NCBI GenBank assembly: GCA_024742705.1
Contig: JANSXZ010000012.1
Coordinates: 1-64,000 of the forward strand
Reading direction: 5' to 3'
Length of the DNA stretch: 64,000 bases
Source: Paracoccaceae bacterium
Lineage (GTDB): Bacteria; Pseudomonadota; Alphaproteobacteria; Rhodobacterales; Rhodobacteraceae
A model generated the notes under the pieces. The model made no database searches and was not told where the DNA came from. It was given only the letters and a program-made list of their open reading frames with translations. This document shows, piece by piece, positions 54,688 through 63,531 of the stretch (within the stretch, counting starts at the first letter, position 1; each line of letters starts with the position of its first letter). The translations under genes and the position numbers were made by a program.

Positions 54688-55656
54688 ATGGACCGTTTCG
54701 AACAGATACCCGAAACCGCGCTGGCCTGGCACGAGGCGGGCCGCGGGGCCGCGCTGTGCACGGTGGTGCAGACGTGGGGCAGCGCGCCGCGCCGTGTCGG
54801 CGCGCAGCTTGTGGTGTCGGGCGGAGGCGAGATCGAAGGTTCGGTGTCGGGCGGCTGTGTCGAGGGCGCGGTGATCGTCGAGGCGATCGAGGCCATCGAG
54901 ACCGGCGCGCACCGGATGCTGGAATTCGGCGTCTCCGACGACGATGCCTTCGCTGTGGGCCTGGCCTGTGGCGGCACCATCAGGGTGCTGGTCGAGCCGG
55001 TAGGTGGCGCGCTTCCGGTGCCCTTGCTGGCCGCGCTGGTCGAGGCGCGCGCGGCGCGCCGGGCGGTGGCCTATGAGGTCGATCTGGCGCATGGCACGCG
55101 GCGTCTCACCGAAGGCCACCCCGAAAGGCTGCGCATGGATCGGTCGGGGTTCGAGCCGGACGGCGAGGTTTTCGTCGCGGTGCACAACCCGCCGCTGCGG
55201 CTGATCGTTGTCGGCGCCGTGCATATCGCGCAGGCGCTGGTGCCGATGGCGCGGATCGCCGGATACGACCCGGTTCTGATCGACCCGCGCGAGGTGTTCG
55301 GTGCGTCCGACCGGTTTCCGGGCGAGAAGATCCTGCTGGAATGGCCCGATGCCGCGGTCACGGCGTTGGGGCTGGACGCGCGCACAGCATTGGTGCTGCT
55401 GACCCATGACCCCAAGCTCGACGATCCGGCCATCGCCGCGGCCCTTGCGGCGGATGTCTTCTACATCGGTGCGCTGGGATCGACGCGCACCCATGCCGCG
55501 CGGGTCGAACGGTTGCGCGCCGCGGGTTTTTCGGATGACCGGATCGGCCGCATCCACGGGCCTGTCGGCCTTGATATCGGGGCCGCCGGTCCCGCCGAGA
55601 TCGCGGTGGCCATCCTGGCCGAGATGACAGCGGTGCTGCGCGGCCGGCGGCCATGA
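54688..55656 (+). CDS. coxF: XdhC/CoxF-family maturation protein
   Basis: Protein of 322 residues: an N-terminal XdhC_CoxI domain (ALCTVVQTWGSAPRRVGAQLVV near 22-43, GSVSGGCVEGAVIVEA near 50-65) and a C-terminal Rossmann domain (LRLIVVGAVHIAQALVPMARIAGY near 171-194, YIGALGSTRTHAARVERL near 265-282). XdhC-type proteins bind molybdenum cofactor, aid its sulfuration and deliver it to xanthine-dehydrogenase-family enzymes. The context, directly before the molybdopterin-binding gene and the coxSLM genes, fits. Start after GGGAGGAGCCCAG. The stop overlaps the next ATG by 4 bases. Confidence 0.9.
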   Translation: MDRFEQIPETALAWHEAGRGAALCTVVQTWGSAPRRVGAQLVVSGGGEIEGSVSGGCVEGAVIVEAIEAIETGAHRMLEFGVSDDDAFAVGLACGGTIRVLVEPVGGALPVPLLAALVEARAARRAVAYEVDLAHGTRRLTEGHPERLRMDRSGFEPDGEVFVAVHNPPLRLIVVGAVHIAQALVPMARIAGYDPVLIDPREVFGASDRFPGEKILLEWPDAAVTALGLDARTALVLLTHDPKLDDPAIAAALAADVFYIGALGSTRTHAARVERLRAAGFSDDRIGRIHGPVGLDIGAAGPAEIAVAILAEMTAVLRGRRP

Positions 55657-56651
55657 AGTTCGGGCCGGTTCCGGTGGGCCGGGCCGGGGGCGCGATTCTG
55701 GCGCATTCGGTCACCGCGGGCGGCCGCAAGCTGCGCAAGGGGCTGTTGCTGGAGGCGGCGCATGTCGAAACGCTGCGCGCGGCTGGCATCGAAGCGGTGA
55801 TCGTGGCGCGGCTGGGCCACGACGACATGCATGAGGACGCCGCCGCCGCGCGGCTGGCCAGCGCGCTGGTGCCCGACCCCGAGGCCGCCGGGCTGCGGTT
55901 GACCGAACCGTTCACCGGGCGGGTCAACCTGATCGCCGCGGGGCCGGGTGTTGTGGTTCTGGATGCCGCCGCCATCGCCGCCTTCAACGCGGTCGATCCG
56001 ATGATCACGGTCGCCACCGTGCCGCAGCATCAGCAGATGCGGGCCGGTGGCATGGTGGCCACGGTCAAGGTGATCGCCTACGGGGTGCGCGCCGCGCATG
56101 TGCAAGCCGCCTGCGACCGGGCCGTTGCCGCCATCAGGTTGTGCGCGCCGGTGATGCGCGACGCGGGCCTGGTGATCACCGCCATTCCGGGCGGGCCGGA
56201 CGACACCAAGGGCGTGCGCGCGATCGCCGACCGGCTGGCTGCGCTGGGCATGGATCTGGCCGAATGTATCACCGTACCGCACCGGAGCGCCGATCTGGCC
56301 GCGGCGCTGGCGCGGGTGGGTGGCGACATGGCGCTGGTGCTGACCGGATCCGCCACGTCCGATCCCGACGACGTGGCGCCGGCGGCGTTGCGCGCGGCGG
56401 GCGGCACCGTTGCCCGTTACGGCATGCCGGTGGATCCCGGCAACCTGCTGTTTCTGGGCGCGCTGGACGGGCGGCCGGTGATCGGGCTGCCGGGCTGTGC
56501 CCGGTCGCCGGCGCTGAACGGGGCGGATTGGGTGCTGTCGCGGGTGGCCTGCGGGCTGAGCGTGGATGCCGCCGACATCGCCGCGATGGGCGTTGGCGGA
56601 TTGCTCAAGGAAATACCGACGCGGCCGCAGCCGCGCGCCGGACGGCGTTGA
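55653..56651 (+). CDS. Molybdopterin-binding protein (MoCF-like domain)
   Basis: Protein of 332 residues. An N-terminal part starts MKFGPVPVGRAGGAILAHSV and leads to a MoeA/MogA-type molybdopterin-binding fold from about 165: RDAGLVITAIPGGPDDTKGVRAIADRLAALG, then ALVLTGSATSDPDDVAPAALRAAGG near 229. The order TGSATSDPDD is the counterpart of the TGG(D/S) loop of MoCF domains. It probably handles molybdenum cofactor or its cytidylation for the adjacent hydroxylase. Coupled by ATGA overlap to the XdhC gene; 100 bases before coxS, a gap where a promoter for the structural genes may lie. Confidence 0.82.
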   Translation: MKFGPVPVGRAGGAILAHSVTAGGRKLRKGLLLEAAHVETLRAAGIEAVIVARLGHDDMHEDAAAARLASALVPDPEAAGLRLTEPFTGRVNLIAAGPGVVVLDAAAIAAFNAVDPMITVATVPQHQQMRAGGMVATVKVIAYGVRAAHVQAACDRAVAAIRLCAPVMRDAGLVITAIPGGPDDTKGVRAIADRLAALGMDLAECITVPHRSADLAAALARVGGDMALVLTGSATSDPDDVAPAALRAAGGTVARYGMPVDPGNLLFLGALDGRPVIGLPGCARSPALNGADWVLSRVACGLSVDAADIAAMGVGGLLKEIPTRPQPRAGRR

Positions 56652-56751
56652 TTCTCCGGCCTGTTTGTCGCGCGGTCACATTTTTTGGTTCTCAATGGCG
56701 AGGGGCCGTGTTTAAGTCGCCCCAAAGCAAACGATCTTACGGGAGGATAAC

Positions 56752-57234
56752 ATGACACAGGTCTCAATGACCGTGAACGGCAAGAGCGCGACCGGCACTG
56801 TCGAAGGGCGCACCCTGCTGTCTTCGTTCCTGCGCGACACGCTGGAACTGACAGGCACACATGTCGGCTGTGACACAAGCCAGTGTGGCGCCTGCGTGGT
56901 GCATGTGAACGGCGTGGCGGTCAAGTCGTGCACCATGCTGGCCGCCGAGGCCGATGGCGCCGAAGTTGCCACCATCGAGGGCCAGGCCAATGCCGACGGA
57001 TCGCTGAACGTGATCCAGCAGGCGTTTCAGGACCATCACGGCCTGCAATGCGGGTTCTGCACGCCGGGCATGGTGATGTCGGCGGCGGCGCTGCTGAAGG
57101 ACAACCCGAAACCCACCGAAGCCGAGGTGCGCGAATACCTCGAAGGCAACATCTGCCGCTGCACCGGGTATCACAACATCGTCAAGGCGATCATGGCGGC
57201 ATCCGGCCAGGACGTGGCGATCGCGGCCGAATAA
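56752..57234 (+). CDS. coxS: Molybdenum hydroxylase small subunit, two [2Fe-2S] clusters (CoxS)
   Basis: Iron-sulfur subunit of 160 residues passing electrons from the molybdenum site to FAD. The N-terminal plant-type [2Fe-2S] cluster uses Cys40, Cys45, Cys48 and Cys60 ([13 protein letters not shown]). The C-terminal cluster uses Cys100, Cys103, Cys135 and Cys137 ([18 protein letters not shown]). All eight are present. Preceded by GGGAGGATAAC. It is followed 99 bases later by coxL. Order S-L-M, the arrangement of form II clusters, differs from the M-S-L order of respiratory CO dehydrogenase operons. Confidence 0.95.
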   Translation: MTQVSMTVNGKSATGTVEGRTLLSSFLRDTLELTGTHVGCDTSQCGACVVHVNGVAVKSCTMLAAEADGAEVATIEGQANADGSLNVIQQAFQDHHGLQCGFCTPGMVMSAAALLKDNPKPTEAEVREYLEGNICRCTGYHNIVKAIMAASGQDVAIAAE

Positions 57235-57333
57235 GACAGCACGCCGACGGAGACGGGCCGGGCGATCCCGGTTCGATCCCGCGGCCGATACAGACGGGCC
57301 CAGACCCGTTGGATTCACAGGGAGGATCAAGAC

Positions 57334-59697
57334 ATGCCCAAAGACGGAGGCATCGGCGCCAGTTCAAAGCGCCGCGAGGACGTCCGGTTTCTGACCGGCG
57401 CCGGAAACTACACCGATGACATCAACCTGCGCGGACAGGCCTATGTGCATTTCCTGCGTTCGGACATCGCACACGGCACCATCACCAACATCGATACCGC
57501 CGCCGCCAGCGCGATGCCCGGTGTCGTCCGCATCTTCACCGGCGCGGATTTCCAGGCGGTGGGCGGCTTGCCCTGCGGCTGGCAGATCACAGACCGTTTC
57601 GGCGAGGCGATGAAGGAACCGCGCCACCCGGTGCTGGCCGACGGCAAGGTGCGCCATGTGGGCGAACCGATCTGCGCCGTGGTGGCCGACACGCTGGAAC
57701 AGGCGCGCGACGCCGCCGAGGCGATCGTGGTCGACATCGACGAACTGCCCGCCGTGGTCGACATGGCGAAGGCGCTGACCGCCGACAGCCCCAAGGTGCA
57801 TGACGACCTGTCGGACAACATGTGCTATGACTGGGGCTTCGTCGAGGAAAACAAGGAAGCGGTGGAAGAGGCGTTCCGCAACGCGGCGCATGTGACCACC
57901 TGCGAATTGACCAACAACCGTCTGGTGGCGAACCCGATGGAGCCGCGTGTGGCGCTGGGCGACTATGACCGCAGCAGCGACAACTCGACGCTCTATACCA
58001 CCAGCCAGAACCCCCATGTGATCCGCCTGCTGATGGGCGCCTTCGTTCTGGGGATTCCCGAGCACAAGCTGCGGGTGGTCGCCCCGGATGTGGGTGGCGG
58101 CTTTGGCACCAAGATCTTCCATTATGCCGAAGAGGCGCTGTGCACCTTCGCGGCAAAGGCGCTGAACCGTCCGGTGAAATGGACCTCGACTCGCTCCGAA
58201 GCCTTCGTTTCGGATGCCCACGGCCGCGATCACGTCACCACGATCGAACTGGCGCTGGATGCCGACAACAACTTTACCGCGGTGCGCACCTCGACGCTGG
58301 CCAACATGGGGGCTTATCTGTCGACCTTCGCGCCGTCGGTTCCCACTTGGCTGCACGGCACGCTGATGGCGGGCAACTACAAGACGCCGCTGGTCTATGT
58401 GAACGTGCGCGCGGTCTTCACCAACACGGTGCCGGTGGATGCCTATCGCGGCGCGGGCCGCCCCGAGGCGACCTTCCAGCTGGAGCGGGTGATCGACAAG
58501 GCGGCGCGCGAACTGGGGGTGGATCCCATCGCGCTGCGCCGGCAGAACTTTGTCAGCGAGTTCCCCTACCAGACCCCCGTCGCGGTGGCCTACGATTCGG
58601 GCGATTTCCACCGCCTGATGGACAAGCTGGAAGCGCAGGCCGATTTCGAAGGTTTTGCCGCGCGCCGCGCCAAGAGCGAAGCCGAAGGCAAGCTGCGCGG
58701 GCTGGGCATCAACTGCTTCATCGAGGCCTGCGGCATCGCGCCGTCGAACCTGGTGGGGCAGCTGGGCGCACGCGCCGGGCTGTACGAAAGCGCAACGGTG
58801 CGTGTCAACGCGACCGGCGGGCTGGTTGTCATGACCGGCAGCCACAGCCACGGGCAAGGCCATGAAACAGCCTTTCCGCAGGTGATCGCCGAGATGATCG
58901 GGATCGACGAATCGATGATCGAGATCGTCCATGGCGATACCGCCAACACACCGATGGGCATGGGCACCTATGGCTCTCGGTCGATCGCTGTCGGCGGTTC
59001 GGCGATGGTGCGCGCGACCGAGAAGATCATCAACAAGGCCAAGAAGATCGCGGCCCACCTGATGGAAGCCTCGGAGAGCGACATCGAACTGAAGGATGGC
59101 GCCTTCAGCGTGGCCGGCACCGACAAGTCGGTGGCCTGGGGCGACGTGACGCTGGCGGCCTATGTGCCGCACAACTACCCGCTGGAAGACATCGAGCCGG
59201 GCCTCGAGGAGACCGCCTTCTACGATCCGTCGAACTTCACCTATCCGGCGGGCGCCTATGCCTGCGAGGTCGAGGTCGACAAGGAAACCGGGGCGGTGAC
59301 CATCGCGAAGTTCACCACCGCCGACGACTTCGGCAACGTGATCAACCCGATGATCGTGGACGGGCAGGTGCATGGCGGTCTGGTGCAGGGCATCGGCCAG
59401 GCGCTTATGGAGAACGCCGCCTATGACGAGAACGGCCAGCTGCTGAGCGCGTCCTACATGGATTACGCGATGCCGCGGGCCTCGGATGTGCCGATGTTCA
59501 CGGTGGATCACTCGAACGGCACGCCATGCACGCACAACCCCCTGGGTGTGAAGGGCTGTGGCGAGGCCGGAGCGATCGGATCGCCGCCGACGGTGGTGAA
59601 TGCGGTTGTCGATGCGTTGCAGTCGGGTGGTCACAAGGTCGATCATGTGGACATGCCGGTTTCGCCGGCGCGGGTCTGGGCGGCGATGCAGGGCTGA
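57334..59697 (+). CDS. coxL: Molybdenum hydroxylase large subunit, form II CoxL
   Basis: Catalytic subunit of 787 residues binding molybdopterin cytosine dinucleotide. The active-site loop is A370-Y-R-G-A-G-R376, the form II signature; form I CO dehydrogenases have AYRCSFR with the Cys that bridges copper. Glu744 in [12 protein letters not shown] is the usual proton-accepting Glu near molybdenum. [10 protein letters not shown] near 250 is the MPT-binding loop, and [10 protein letters not shown] near 543-552 another cofactor-binding segment. The gene is complete. Substrate is therefore uncertain, perhaps an aldehyde or aromatic compound; CO as energy source is unlikely. Ribosome-binding site GGGAGGATCAAGAC. 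Confidence 0.95.
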   Translation: MPKDGGIGASSKRREDVRFLTGAGNYTDDINLRGQAYVHFLRSDIAHGTITNIDTAAASAMPGVVRIFTGADFQAVGGLPCGWQITDRFGEAMKEPRHPVLADGKVRHVGEPICAVVADTLEQARDAAEAIVVDIDELPAVVDMAKALTADSPKVHDDLSDNMCYDWGFVEENKEAVEEAFRNAAHVTTCELTNNRLVANPMEPRVALGDYDRSSDNSTLYTTSQNPHVIRLLMGAFVLGIPEHKLRVVAPDVGGGFGTKIFHYAEEALCTFAAKALNRPVKWTSTRSEAFVSDAHGRDHVTTIELALDADNNFTAVRTSTLANMGAYLSTFAPSVPTWLHGTLMAGNYKTPLVYVNVRAVFTNTVPVDAYRGAGRPEATFQLERVIDKAARELGVDPIALRRQNFVSEFPYQTPVAVAYDSGDFHRLMDKLEAQADFEGFAARRAKSEAEGKLRGLGINCFIEACGIAPSNLVGQLGARAGLYESATVRVNATGGLVVMTGSHSHGQGHETAFPQVIAEMIGIDESMIEIVHGDTANTPMGMGTYGSRSIAVGGSAMVRATEKIINKAKKIAAHLMEASESDIELKDGAFSVAGTDKSVAWGDVTLAAYVPHNYPLEDIEPGLEETAFYDPSNFTYPAGAYACEVEVDKETGAVTIAKFTTADDFGNVINPMIVDGQVHGGLVQGIGQALMENAAYDENGQLLSASYMDYAMPRASDVPMFTVDHSNGTPCTHNPLGVKGCGEAGAIGSPPTVVNAVVDALQSGGHKVDHVDMPVSPARVWAAMQG

Positions 59698-59712
59698 TTG
59701 GGAACGACGGGA

Positions 59713-59765
59713 CCGGAGGGGCCAGCCCCTCCGGACCTCCCCGGGATATTTTGAGCAAGGGGAAG
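59713..59765. repeat. Two-part palindromic repeat, copy 2
   Basis: Between coxL and coxM. A perfect 10-bp inverted repeat CCGGAGGGGC-CA-GCCCCTCCGG (59713-59734) is followed by ACCTCCCCGGGATATTTTGA and GCAAGGGGAAG. It has the same plan as copies 1 and 3. The hairpin in the mRNA between coxL and coxM could lower expression of coxM relative to coxL. Confidence 0.72.
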
Positions 59766-59805
59766 CGGGCGGTGTGGCGCCCTGATCCCTTGCAGGAGGA
59801 CTGAG

Positions 59806-60597
59806 ATGTACAATTTCGAATTCGTGAAACCGGCGACTTTGGCGGATGCCGTGGCGGCGTTGTCGGGCGAGGATGCGCAGGCGCTGGGCGGCGGCCAAAC
59901 GTTGATTCCGACGCTGAAGCAGCGGCTTAACCAGCCGGGCACCCTGGTGTCGCTTCTGTCGATCCCGGAAATGGTGGGGGTCTGCAAGACCGACGATGGC
60001 GCGCTGAGCGTGGGCGGGGCGACCACCCATGCGACGGTGAGCGCCGAGGCGGCGGTGGACTTCCCGGGCCTTGCCGGGCTGGCCAGCCATATCGGCGATC
60101 CGGCGGTGCGCAACCGGGGCACGATCGGCGGTAGCCTGGCCAACAACGATCCGGCGGCGTGCTATCCGGCGGCAGCGCTGGGCACCGGGGCAACCATCGT
60201 CACCAATGCTCGCGAGATTGCGGCGGACGACTATTTCCAGGGCATGTTCGCGACCGCGCTGGAAGAGGGCGAGGTGATCACCGAGGTGCGTTTTCCGGTT
60301 CCCGAGGTGTCGAACTATCAGAAGTTCGTGCAGCCGGCGTCGCGGTTTGCACTGGTTGGCGTGTTCGTTGCCAAATATGCGGATGGCGTGCGGGTTGCGG
60401 TGACAGGTGCGTCCGAGGAGGGCGTGTTCCGCTGGAGCGAAGCGGAAGCCGCGCTTTCGGCCATTTTCTCGGTGGATGCGCTGGCCGGCCTCTCGGTTCC
60501 GGCGGATGGCATGATCGGCGACTTGCACGGCACACCGGCATATCGGGCGCATCTGGTTGCCGTAATGACACGGCGCGCGGTTGCCGCCGCGGCCTGA
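59806..60597 (+). CDS. coxM: Molybdenum hydroxylase medium subunit, FAD-binding (CoxM)
   Basis: FAD-binding subunit of 263 residues, a little under the usual 280-290, transferring electrons to an acceptor. The FAD-binding motifs are ALGGGQTLIPTLKQRL from residue 27 and TIGGSLANNDPAACYPAAAL from 106 (the TIGG...D motif), plus the C-terminal CO_deh_flav domain (SRFALVGVFVAKYADGVRVAVTGA near 181-204). Preceded by TGCAGGAGGACTGAG. Last gene of the cox operon; a strong T-tailed hairpin follows 33 bases after the stop. Confidence 0.94.
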   Translation: MYNFEFVKPATLADAVAALSGEDAQALGGGQTLIPTLKQRLNQPGTLVSLLSIPEMVGVCKTDDGALSVGGATTHATVSAEAAVDFPGLAGLASHIGDPAVRNRGTIGGSLANNDPAACYPAAALGTGATIVTNAREIAADDYFQGMFATALEEGEVITEVRFPVPEVSNYQKFVQPASRFALVGVFVAKYADGVRVAVTGASEEGVFRWSEAEAALSAIFSVDALAGLSVPADGMIGDLHGTPAYRAHLVAVMTRRAVAAAA

Positions 60598-60630
60598 CCG
60601 CAACGGCCATCGGTACATTGATAGAGATAG

Positions 60631-60659
60631 AAGGCGGGCCCCGAGCGGCCCGCCTTTTT
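60631..60659 (+). terminator. Rho-independent terminator of the cox operon
   Basis: AAGGCGGGCC (60631-60640) pairs exactly with GGCCCGCCTT (60647-60656) around a 6-base loop, followed by a T-run ending TTTTTC. Downstream of coxM on the plus strand. Confidence 0.9.
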
Positions 60660-60711
60660 CGCTTTTTCGGACCTGCGTTCGGAAGACAGCGACGGGCAGG
60701 ACGCCGGGAAT

Positions 60712-60753
60712 CAAAAAGGCCGGGTGCCACCCCTTTTGGGACGGCATCCGGCC
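60712..60753 (-). terminator. Rho-independent terminator of infC
   Basis: On the minus strand GGCCGGATGCC (60753-60743) pairs with GGCACCCGGCC (60728-60718) with one mismatch. An inner CCC/GGG extension surrounds an AAAA loop, and the stem is followed by TTTTTG. It lies 22 bases after the infC stop. Together with the cox terminator it gives a back-to-back pair between convergent genes. Confidence 0.88.
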
Positions 60754-60774
60754 AAAATGTCTGTGGTCTTGCGA

Positions 60775-61320
60775 TTACTTGGTGATCGGGCCGATCAGCA
60801 TGATCATCTGGCGGCCTTCCATCTTGGGGAAGTTTTCCACCTTGCCGATTTCCTTGGTGTCTTCGGCGACACGCTCTAGCAGTTCGCGACCGAGGTTCTG
60901 GTGCGCCATCTCGCGCCCGCGAAACCGCAGCGTGACCTTCACCTTGTCCCCGTTTTCGAGAAACTTGAAGACATTGCGCATCTTGACATCGTAGTCATGG
61001 GTGTCGGTGTTCGGGCGGAACTTGACCTCCTTGATCTCGATGATCTTCTGTTTCTTGCGGGCCTCGGCTTCGCGCTTCTGGGTTTCGTACTTGTACTTGC
61101 CGAAATCCATGATCTTGCAGACCGGGGGATTGGCGTTGGGCGAGATTTCGACCAGATCGAGACCGGCCTCCTCGGCCAGTTGCATCGCTTTTGCCGGGTG
61201 AACCACGCCGACATTTTCGCCGTCGGCGCCGATCAGACGGATTTCCGGGGCGCGGATCTTGTCATTGACGCGGGGGCCTGTGTCACGTTGCGGCGGCGCG
61301 TTGTGGGGTCTGCGGGCTAT
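60775..61320 (-). CDS. infC: Translation initiation factor IF-3, apparently starting at AUA
   Basis: Initiation factor of 181 residues that binds the 30S subunit and proof-reads start-codon selection. The N-domain ([20 protein letters not shown] through [20 protein letters not shown]) leads via the Lys-rich linker [17 protein letters not shown] to the C-domain ([32 protein letters not shown]-like [13 protein letters not shown]). The conserved N-terminus is in frame back to codon 61318-61320, which is ATA. Between it and the in-frame TGA upstream there is no ATG, GTG or TTG. A good site AAGGAAG lies 6 bases upstream. The first ordinary start, GTG at 61206, would lose 38 conserved residues. E. 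coli infC also uses a rare start (AUU) for autoregulation. Confidence 0.92.
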   Translation of the reverse strand: MARRPHNAPPQRDTGPRVNDKIRAPEIRLIGADGENVGVVHPAKAMQLAEEAGLDLVEISPNANPPVCKIMDFGKYKYETQKREAEARKKQKIIEIKEVKFRPNTDTHDYDVKMRNVFKFLENGDKVKVTLRFRGREMAHQNLGRELLERVAEDTKEIGKVENFPKMEGRQMIMLIGPITK

Positions 61321-61522
61321 GTCTTGCTTCCTTCGATGGCTGCTGAATTCAGGGTGTCAAAGTAACGGGCGGGCCGTGGCACTGCAAGGCGGATTTAGGG
61401 CAATTGCAGCCAAAAGTAAGGCATTTGCAGGGGGAACCATTCGCATTCGGGGCAGTTATGTCTGTGAAGACATCGTGCCGGCCTGATGATCTGTGCGGGC
61501 ACGAACAGAAAGGATGTACGAT

Positions 61523-62284
61523 ATGAAGACGGGTCTGTGGATTGCGATTGCGGTGGCTGCTGGCGGCGCGGGTTATTACTTTTACGAGGTCGCGTCGCGC
61601 CCCGACGCATCGCTGACGGATGCGGTGGCGCCGCTGCCCGCACCGGTTGAGGCGCCCGGGCCCGGCGTTTCACTGCGCGAAGCGCCCGCGGCGCCGGAAA
61701 CGCCGACGCCTGAACCGCAGGAGGCGGCGCGCGCTGTTGTGGACGCCTTGGGTGCTGAGGCCGAGGCGCTGGCAGAGCGGGCCGAGGAGGTTGGTGGCGC
61801 GGTGGCGCGTGAGGCCGAGCAGGCGGTGGCGGCCGCCGTAGAGGCGGTGGAGGCCGGGCAGGCCAGCGCCGAGGATACGGCAGAGACCGCGCGCCGCCGG
61901 CTTGAAGCCCTTGCCGACGCCGCCGAAGCCGAGGTGCGCGAGGCGCTTGACACTGCCGTGCCGTCGCCAGACGCGCCCGAGACGCCATCACCGGCGGCGC
62001 AGGACGCGGTGGAGGAGCCGGCGCCGGGCGAGACCGAGGCCGTTGTGGCGCCCGATGCCGTCGCACCCGAGGCGCCGGCCGCGTCAGGGGACGCGGTGAC
62101 ACCGCCCGAAGTGCTTACGGCCAAGGGTTTCCGCCCCGATGCGGTGCGAGCCCTGATCGACGGCAGCGACTTGGCGGCCACCCAAAAGGCGCTGTTGAAG
62201 GCGGCGGTGCGGCAGGTGGAGGACAATCCGGCGCTGCTCGAGGGGGTGCTGGAACGCCTGCGCGCGGCGCTTCTGCCGTCGTGA
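61523..62284 (+). CDS. Membrane-anchored Ala/Glu/Pro-rich protein, unknown
   Basis: Protein of 253 residues. N-terminal membrane helix GLWIAIAVAAGGAGYYFY (residues 4-21); then a long Ala/Glu/Pro-rich region: Pro-rich near 40-70, coiled-coil-like near 75-145 (ALAERAEEVGGAVAREAEQA), Pro/Ala-rich near 150-200. A final ordered helical domain of about 50 residues, KGFRPDAVRALIDGSDLAATQKALLKAA to the end, is the likely functional part. It probably spans the periplasm. No domain recognised. ATG at 61523 follows AAAGGATGTACGAT; an upstream in-frame ATG at 61514 overlaps that site and is less likely. Convergent with the MFS gene, 1 base apart. Confidence 0.7.
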   Translation: MKTGLWIAIAVAAGGAGYYFYEVASRPDASLTDAVAPLPAPVEAPGPGVSLREAPAAPETPTPEPQEAARAVVDALGAEAEALAERAEEVGGAVAREAEQAVAAAVEAVEAGQASAEDTAETARRRLEALADAAEAEVREALDTAVPSPDAPETPSPAAQDAVEEPAPGETEAVVAPDAVAPEAPAASGDAVTPPEVLTAKGFRPDAVRALIDGSDLAATQKALLKAAVRQVEDNPALLEGVLERLRAALLPS

Positions 62285-62285
62285 T

Positions 62286-63461
62286 CTAGGTGGAACGCGG
62301 ACGGTTCATGCGAAACGACAGCAACAAGATGGCCAATGCACAGAACGCCCCGGCGCCGCCCGCGATGCCGAGGGCACCCAGCCCGGCGCTGCTGACCACG
62401 GCGGCGCCAACGGCCGAGCCGGCGGCTGCGCCGACGTAGATCGAGGCGGCGTTCAGCGCGAGCATCACCTGGGCATTGGCCGGATCGAGGCCGATCAGCC
62501 GCTCTTGCTGGGCGGCCATGAACGACCAGCCGATTGCTGCCCAGACAAAGCAAAGCGCGAAAAAGCCCGGCGCGGCAAAGGGCAGCAACGAAAAGACGGG
62601 CATGATCGCGATCTCGCCGACAGCCAGCAAAGCAAGCGTCGGGCCCGCGCCGATGCGATCGGTCAGCCGCCCGCCGGCGAGATTGCCGGCCACCGCGCCG
62701 ACACCGAACATCAGCAGCGCAAGGGTAATGCCGTCGCGGCCGAAACCCATCGTCGTGGCCAGCAGCGGGGCGATGTAGGTGTAGATGATGTAGATGGCCC
62801 CCAGAAAGAAGCTGGTGAAGCCGATGGCGAGCATATGGCGCAGGTTGGCGAGGGTGCGGCCAAGATCGGCCAATCCGACGGGGGCAAACCCCAAGCCGGC
62901 GGGCACGATGACCCAGATGCCCCAGATTACCGGCAGCGCCAGAACAGCGACCAGCCCGAATGCCGGCCGCCAGCCGAACGTATAGGCGATGAAGCTGCCC
63001 GCCGGCACGCCCAGCACCTGCGCCAGTGTCAGGCCGAAGAAGACCGCCGCCAGCGCGCTGGCGCGGCGGCCCGGAGGGCTGAGCCCGGCGGCGACGGCGG
63101 CGGAGACCGGTGTCACCAGGCCGGCCCCCGCCGCAGCGACAACGCGCGACAGGAAGATCGTGGCCGGATCGGGAGCGAAGGCGGCCATCAGGCAGGACAG
63201 CGCGAAGATGAGGAGCGCCGACGCGAGCAACCTGCGCCGCCCGATGCGCCCGGTGAGCGACACCAGCAGCGGCGAAAGCACCGCGTAGGCCATCGCGTAG
63301 ACCACCATGATCATGCCCGCCTGCGGGGCAGTCATCGCGAGATCCTGGGCCAGCGGGTTCAGCAGGCCGACGAGCATGAAGGCCCCCATGCCGATCACGA
63401 AATTCGCCGCCGAAAGGATCGGGATGACGCGGTCGGTCGCGGTGGATGCGGAGGCTGTCAT
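62286..63461 (-). CDS. MFS transporter
   Basis: Twelve-helix transporter of 391 residues starting near MTASASTATDRVIPILSAANFVIG. Motif A-like SLTGRIGRRRLLASALLIF near 69-87, motif in helix 4-5 RVVAAAGAGLVTPVSAAVAAGLSPPGRR near 105-132, and a second-half motif AGGRLTDRIGAGPTL near 268. Likely a small-molecule or drug exporter. The ATG at 63459-63461 is chosen; upstream sequence falls in the repeat copy 3 region and is Arg/Pro-rich. Converges on the gene at 61523. Confidence 0.88.
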   Translation of the reverse strand: MTASASTATDRVIPILSAANFVIGMGAFMLVGLLNPLAQDLAMTAPQAGMIMVVYAMAYAVLSPLLVSLTGRIGRRRLLASALLIFALSCLMAAFAPDPATIFLSRVVAAAGAGLVTPVSAAVAAGLSPPGRRASALAAVFFGLTLAQVLGVPAGSFIAYTFGWRPAFGLVAVLALPVIWGIWVIVPAGLGFAPVGLADLGRTLANLRHMLAIGFTSFFLGAIYIIYTYIAPLLATTMGFGRDGITLALLMFGVGAVAGNLAGGRLTDRIGAGPTLALLAVGEIAIMPVFSLLPFAAPGFFALCFVWAAIGWSFMAAQQERLIGLDPANAQVMLALNAASIYVGAAAGSAVGAAVVSSAGLGALGIAGGAGAFCALAILLLSFRMNRPRST

Positions 63462-63531
63462 GTCGGGATCTTTCGCTGGACGGTGCGGGTGGTTCGATGT
63501 CCCGAAGCCAGCGTGGGCCATGCGCGGTGCA

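Noticed and set aside
57334-59697. Naming the large subunit as respiratory CO dehydrogenase.
   Set aside because: The active-site motif is AYRGAGR without the required Cys, and the gene order is that of form II clusters.
57364-60747. A 1,127-codon open frame on the minus strand across coxL and coxM.
   Set aside because: It is a GC-rich shadow of the plus-strand genes: residue usage (His/Arg/Gly-rich) is unlike a real protein, and coxL/coxM have full catalytic motifs and good start sites.
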